A stretch of DNA of 64,000 nt from assembly GCF_034930985.1 (NCBI RefSeq), contig NZ_JAYGIM010000007.1, positions 124,001 through 188,000 of the forward strand, given 5' to 3'. Made by a program: the position numbers and the translations under genes. Of the stretch, positions 60,379 to 64,000 are shown piece after piece. The notes below the pieces were generated by a model. The model had not been told where the DNA came from and made no database searches. It was given only the letters and a program-made list of their open reading frames with translations. The stretch comes from Arcicella lustrica. GTDB lineage: Bacteria; Bacteroidota; Bacteroidia; Cytophagales; Spirosomataceae. Position 1 is the first letter of the stretch; every line of letters begins with the position of its first letter.

Positions 60379-61482
60379 ATGATAAAAATCTTGAACATCG
60401 TCGGGGCAAGACCGAATTTTATGAAAGTAGCACCTTTGCACCGTGCTTTTGAACAACGTCCAGAAATTGAATCAAAAATTGTACATACTGGTCAGCATTT
60501 TGATGCAAAAATGAGCGATGTCTTTTTTGAGCAATTGCAAATGCCTAAACCGCATTATTTTTTAGGTGTTGGCGGTGGTTCGCATACAGAAGTGACGGCG
60601 AAGACGATGCTTGAATTTGAAAAAGTTTTGTTGGAAGAAAAACCTGATTTGGTATTAGTGGTTGGCGATGTAAACGCTACGTTGGCTTGTACTTTGGTGG
60701 CGATAAAATCACATATTCCTGTGGCTCACGTAGAAGCAGGTTTACGAAGTGGCGACCGTGCCATGCCCGAAGAATTAAACAGAATTTTAACAGACAGCGT
60801 TGCAGAGTACTTATTTATTACTGAACAATCGGGCGTGGATAACCTGAAACATGAGGGTGTGCCAGACGAAAAGGTGTTTTTTGTGGGCAATGTGATGATT
60901 GATTCTTTGGTACATTATTTAGAAAAAGCTCGTGAAACCAGCGTTTTAGAAGATTTTGGCTTACAAAAAGATGAGTACGCCGTAGTAACGATGCACCGCC
61001 CTGCCAATGTGGATACGCCAGAAGGTTTGGAAGCGATTTTGAACATCATTGCCGACACTACTCGCTATAAAAAAGTGGTGCTGCCAATTCACCCACGCAC
61101 GGCGAATAATTTTAAGAAGTTTGGTTTATCTGAAAAATTAGAAGCAATTGAAGGTTTGATTTTGACTGAACCGCAAGGCTATTTAGAATTTTTGCAATTG
61201 ATGCAAAATGCGTCGATTATCATTACTGATTCGGGAGGAATTCAGGAAGAAACTACTTTCTTGCAAATTCCTTGCTTGACTTTCAGAGATTCTACGGAAA
61301 GACCAATTACGGTTGAAATTGGTACAAATCAGTTATTGGCTGACTTAAATCCTGTGACGGTTCATGAAAAATTATTAGAAATTTTAGCAGGAAAAACAAA
61401 AAAAGGACAAATTCCCCCCCTTTGGGACGGACAGACTTCTGAACGAATTGCGGATATTTTGATTGAAAAGTTGGATAAATAG
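60379..61482 (+). CDS. wecB: UDP-N-acetylglucosamine 2-epimerase (non-hydrolysing)
   Basis: A 367-residue enzyme that interconverts UDP-GlcNAc and UDP-ManNAc for polysaccharide synthesis. Motifs: NIVGARPNFMKVAPLHRAF at the N-terminus, HTGQHFDAKMSDVFF, VVGDVNATLA, HVEAGLRSGD, PEELNRILTDS, and in the C-terminal half MHRPANVD, HPRT and TDSGGIQEETTFL. Cytoplasmic. Same strand as the glycosyltransferases, so a ManNAc-derived residue in the polymer is a reasonable inference. A terminator hairpin follows at 61534. Confidence 0.95.
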   Translation: MIKILNIVGARPNFMKVAPLHRAFEQRPEIESKIVHTGQHFDAKMSDVFFEQLQMPKPHYFLGVGGGSHTEVTAKTMLEFEKVLLEEKPDLVLVVGDVNATLACTLVAIKSHIPVAHVEAGLRSGDRAMPEELNRILTDSVAEYLFITEQSGVDNLKHEGVPDEKVFFVGNVMIDSLVHYLEKARETSVLEDFGLQKDEYAVVTMHRPANVDTPEGLEAILNIIADTTRYKKVVLPIHPRTANNFKKFGLSEKLEAIEGLILTEPQGYLEFLQLMQNASIIITDSGGIQEETTFLQIPCLTFRDSTERPITVEIGTNQLLADLNPVTVHEKLLEILAGKTKKGQIPPLWDGQTSERIADILIEKLDK

Positions 61483-61533
61483 GTTTGGGGATTTCGGATG
61501 TTGGATTTCAGATTTCGGCTATTAAGAGTAAAT

Positions 61534-61578
61534 AAAAAGAGTAGATGAAGATTTTTAAAATCTCGTTTACTCTTTTTT
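61534..61578 (+). terminator. nested hairpin terminator after wecB
   Basis: Outer 10-bp stem (61534-61543 with 61568-61577) enclosing a 7-bp AGATTTT/AAAATCT stem, ending in a T run (61573-61578). Confidence 0.72.
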
Positions 61579-61639
61579 AGTATATTTATCTTAATGATTA
61601 TCAAGCTAATAGTTCAAATTTTATTCAAAATCCTTTTCC

Positions 61640-63757
61640 ATGAAACAAATCATCCAGCATCTACAAACTGGTGAAACTACTTTGGTTGAAACGCCAGTTC
61701 CGCAAGTTCGCAAAGGTTGTGTACTCATCAAAACTAATCGTTCTTTAGTCTCGCTGGGGACAGAGAAAATGTTAGTTCAATTCGGGAAATCAAATCTTCT
61801 TTCAAAAGCCCAACAACAACCCGAAAAAGTAAAGCAGGTTTTAGCAAAAATTAAAACGGATGGTTTCAAACCCACTTTTGATGCCGTCAGACGAAAATTG
61901 AATGAACCCATTCCTTTGGGCTATTGCAATGTGGGCGAGGTAATTGCCATTGGAGCGGAAGTAAGCGAATTTAAAATTGGCGATAGGGTAGTTTCTAATG
62001 GAAATCATGCAGAAGTAGTTTGTGTTCCTAAAAATTTGGTCGCCTTAATTCCAGACGAGGTTTCTGATGAAGAAGCTACTTTTACAGTTGTGGGAGCGAT
62101 TGCTTTACAAAGTATTCGTTTAGTTAACCCAACTTTTGGAGAAACCGTTGCAGTAATTGGCTTAGGTTTAATCGGGCAACTAACGGCAGAATTATTATCA
62201 GCCAATGGTTGTGAAGTTATTGCCTTTGACTTTGAACAAAGCAAAGTTGATTTAGCCATTTCAAAAGGCATAAAAGCTTTCCAAGTAAGGGAAAAAGACG
62301 ATAGTTTGCAGATTGCTAAAACCTTAACAAAACAAATTGGCGTAGATGCCGTAATCATTACAGCCTCCACAAAATCTAATGAAGTAATTGCCCAAGCTGC
62401 CCAAATGAGCCGAAAAAGAGGAAGGATTGTATTAGTAGGCGTAATTGGTTTGGATATTCAGCGAGCAGATTTTTATGAAAAAGAATTGAGTTTTCAAGTT
62501 TCGTGTTCGTATGGAGCGGGTCGCTATGAGACAAATTATGAGCAAAATGGACAAGATTACCCGATTGGCTTTGTGCGTTGGACAGCAAAACGCAATTTTG
62601 AAGCTGTTTTAAATGCCATTACCAAGAAAAAACTACAAGTAAATTCCTTGATTACGCAAAAAGTAGCTTTTGAAAATTTTCAAGAAATTTACTCCAATAT
62701 GGGAGAAAGCAATGCAATTGCGTCAATTTTGGAGTATTCTGAAAAGAGTTTTTCACTTCAAGACACAGTTCAGTTTCAGAATAATACTTTTGAAAAAAGT
62801 AATGATATTTTAGCCATTATTGGGGCTGGTAATTTTACAAAAAGTACTGTATTACCCAATTTTAAAAAGCTAAAGGCAAAAATTAAGTACATTTCTTCTT
62901 CCAATGGTTTATCGGCAAGCCTTGTCGCCCAACAATTTGGCATTACGAAAGCTACGAGTAATAACGAAATCATTTTTAATGACCCAGAAGTATCGGCAGT
63001 TATTATCACCACACAACATAATACGCACGCAAAGCTTTGTATTGAGGCTTTGAAAGCAGGAAAACATGTTTTTGTAGAAAAACCTTTGGCACTGACTCAA
63101 GCAGAAATTGAGGAAATCATTGAAGTATATCAGCAATCTGGCAAAACATTGACTGTTGGTTTTAACCGAAGATTTTCACCTTTTATGCAAGATGCTAAAA
63201 AGCAATTGGGCAATAATCATTTACCGATGAATGTAATTGCTACGATGAACGCTGGTTTTATTCCCAGTTCGCATTGGACGCAAGATATGAGTATTGGTGG
63301 GGGAAGAATTATTGGAGAGGCTTGTCATTTAATTGACTTAATTACCTTTCTAACAGGCAGTTTGGTAGAAAGTGTGGTGATGAATGCCATGGAACAATCG
63401 CCCAGTTTGAATACTGATAATGCTACCATTTTATTGAAATATCAAAATGGTTCGACAGGCGTAATCAATTATTTTTCAAATGGTCATAAAAGTTATTCAA
63501 AAGAGCGTATAGAAATTTACTCTCAAGGACGAACGATTGTTGTTGATAATTTCAGGAAAGTTGAATACTTCGGTTTTAAAAACTCAGGATTCTCGCAAAC
63601 ACAAGATAAGGGGCATTCTCAGCAGTTTAAATTATGGTTAGAAAGCTTAAAAAATGGGGGAGAGACAATCATTTCATTTGATGAAATGATAAATACTTCT
63701 CAAGCAAGTATTTGTGCATTATCATCATTACAGAAAAATACTTGGATGAACGTCTAA
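61640..63757 (+). CDS. two-domain oxidoreductase: zinc-type dehydrogenase fused to Gfo/Idh/MocA
   Basis: A 705-residue fusion. Residues about 1-370 are a medium-chain (alcohol) dehydrogenase-like unit: SLVSLGTEK, IPLGYCNVGEVIAIG, GDRVVSNGNHAEVV, Rossmann VAVIGLGLIGQLTAELL. Zinc-ligand Cys/His residues of classic ADH are mostly lacking. Residues about 390-700 are a Gfo/Idh/MocA dehydrogenase: ILAIIGAGNFTKSTVLPNF, then HVFVEKPLALT with the EKP motif, and GGGRIIGEACHLIDLITFL. Such fusions are found in bacterial polysaccharide loci; substrate unknown, a nucleotide-sugar or uronate is a guess. Confidence 0.9.
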   Translation: MKQIIQHLQTGETTLVETPVPQVRKGCVLIKTNRSLVSLGTEKMLVQFGKSNLLSKAQQQPEKVKQVLAKIKTDGFKPTFDAVRRKLNEPIPLGYCNVGEVIAIGAEVSEFKIGDRVVSNGNHAEVVCVPKNLVALIPDEVSDEEATFTVVGAIALQSIRLVNPTFGETVAVIGLGLIGQLTAELLSANGCEVIAFDFEQSKVDLAISKGIKAFQVREKDDSLQIAKTLTKQIGVDAVIITASTKSNEVIAQAAQMSRKRGRIVLVGVIGLDIQRADFYEKELSFQVSCSYGAGRYETNYEQNGQDYPIGFVRWTAKRNFEAVLNAITKKKLQVNSLITQKVAFENFQEIYSNMGESNAIASILEYSEKSFSLQDTVQFQNNTFEKSNDILAIIGAGNFTKSTVLPNFKKLKAKIKYISSSNGLSASLVAQQFGITKATSNNEIIFNDPEVSAVIITTQHNTHAKLCIEALKAGKHVFVEKPLALTQAEIEEIIEVYQQSGKTLTVGFNRRFSPFMQDAKKQLGNNHLPMNVIATMNAGFIPSSHWTQDMSIGGGRIIGEACHLIDLITFLTGSLVESVVMNAMEQSPSLNTDNATILLKYQNGSTGVINYFSNGHKSYSKERIEIYSQGRTIVVDNFRKVEYFGFKNSGFSQTQDKGHSQQFKLWLESLKNGGETIISFDEMINTSQASICALSSLQKNTWMNV

Positions 63758-63843
63758 TGATTATTTTTTCAAGTTTGAATACAAAAATTTTGACGTTTTT
63801 TATAATAATTTCAATATTAAATGTAATATTATGCGCTAATCAA

Positions 63844-63851
63844 TATTTTTG
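63844..63851 (+). promoter_or_regulatory. -7 element upstream of the last gene
   Basis: TATTTTTG, exact -7 match, 37 bp before the ATG at 63888; no good -33. Confidence 0.42.
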
Positions 63852-63887
63852 CCCCAGTAAAATATAACCGATTAAAATAAAACTATA

Positions 63888-64000
63888 ATGAAAACAAAAA
63901 CTACCTCCAGTTTATTGCTTTTTTGTTTGTGTTTAATAAGTAGTATCTGCTTTGGTCAAGACACTACACTAGCTAAACCAACTAAAGTAAAAACAACACA
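63888..64000 (+). CDS. start of a secreted protein (cut by window end)
   Basis: ATG at 63888 opens a frame that runs off the window: MKTKTTSSLLLFCLCLISSI, then CFGQ, a clear signal peptide, followed by DTTLAKPTKVKTT. Only about 37 codons are visible. Its position in a polysaccharide cluster would fit an export or outer-membrane component, but nothing in the visible part shows that. Confidence 0.6.
   Translation, partial: MKTKTTSSLLLFCLCLISSICFGQDTTLAKPTKVKTT

Noticed and set aside
62005..62370. 121-codon antisense frame in the two-domain oxidoreductase gene
   Set aside because: Shadow of a well-supported coding sequence with intact dehydrogenase motifs.
1..64000. tRNA, rRNA, CRISPR array, transposase, integrase or restriction-modification genes
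   Set aside because: None seen on either strand. The HNH protein at 35078 lacks a methylase partner and belongs to a chromosomal family.

Overview
The window looks like chromosomal DNA of a Bacteroidota member, most likely order Cytophagales (the genus is a guess I would not defend). It is AT-rich, most starts lack a Shine-Dalgarno sequence, and several promoters match the Bacteroidota pattern TTTG-N19/20-TAnnTTTG (e.g. 2929-2959, 3023-3054, 31108-31138, 39889-39919). Families typical of the phylum are present: DUF1573, DUF5686 with an N-terminal carboxypeptidase-regulatory domain, DUF5606, DUF2480, DUF6515, FKBP lipoproteins, LytS/LytTR pairs and a fused E1 alpha-beta dehydrogenase. I saw no tRNA, rRNA, CRISPR array, transposase or prophage gene.

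Layout. 1-2800: an RskA-like anti-sigma factor (cut by the window edge), its ECF sigma factor, a secreted fasciclin-domain protein and a DUF1573 protein, all on the minus strand. 3100-8500: fused 2-oxoacid dehydrogenase E1, then ftsQ-ftsA without ftsZ, then ndk. 8700-13400: an NrnA-like phosphoesterase, three successive FKBP lipoproteins and rdgB. 13500-25500: a DUF5686 outer-membrane protein, a LytS/LytTR two-component pair, plsY, an M20 dipeptidase, murQ, a small cytochrome c, DUF5606, engB and hemE. 25500-31000: minus-strand hydrolases (dienelactone hydrolase, cytosolic FKBP, Nudix, M20, M61) with short palindromic repeats between them. 31100-35600: rpmH-rnpA-S41 protease, tsaB-DUF2480 and an HNH endonuclease. 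35900-39900: purM facing an isolated rplK-rplA-rplJ-rplL operon. 40000-48600: a Cys4/DUF2934 miniprotein, DUF1080, DUF6515, an orphan sensor kinase, an apparently exported MTA/SAH nucleosidase beside an adenine/hypoxanthine-type permease, a YdcZ transporter, a small secreted basic peptide, an AraC regulator and an RDD protein. 48700-54400: SpoIIM - membrane protein - DUF4129 - unknown - DUF4350 - MoxR. 54500-64000: a surface-polysaccharide cluster (GT11, Wzx, Wzy, two GT4, WecB, a two-domain dehydrogenase/Gfo-Idh fusion and the start of a secreted protein).

How genes work together. The sigma/anti-sigma/fasciclin trio resembles the SigK-RskA-MPT70/83 logic of mycobacteria. The MTA nucleosidase and the purine permease could together scavenge extracytoplasmic nucleosides. 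The RDD/SpoIIM/DUF4129/DUF4350/MoxR block is a membrane-plus-AAA chaperone system of unknown function whose usual DUF58 partner is absent here. The last 10 kb encodes assembly of a Wzx/Wzy-type polysaccharide. Several clusters that are usually contiguous are broken (ftsQA from ftsZ; rplKAJL from nusG/secE and from rpoBC), suggesting rearrangement in this lineage. Convergent genes are separated by strong hairpins, some overlapping the stop codons.
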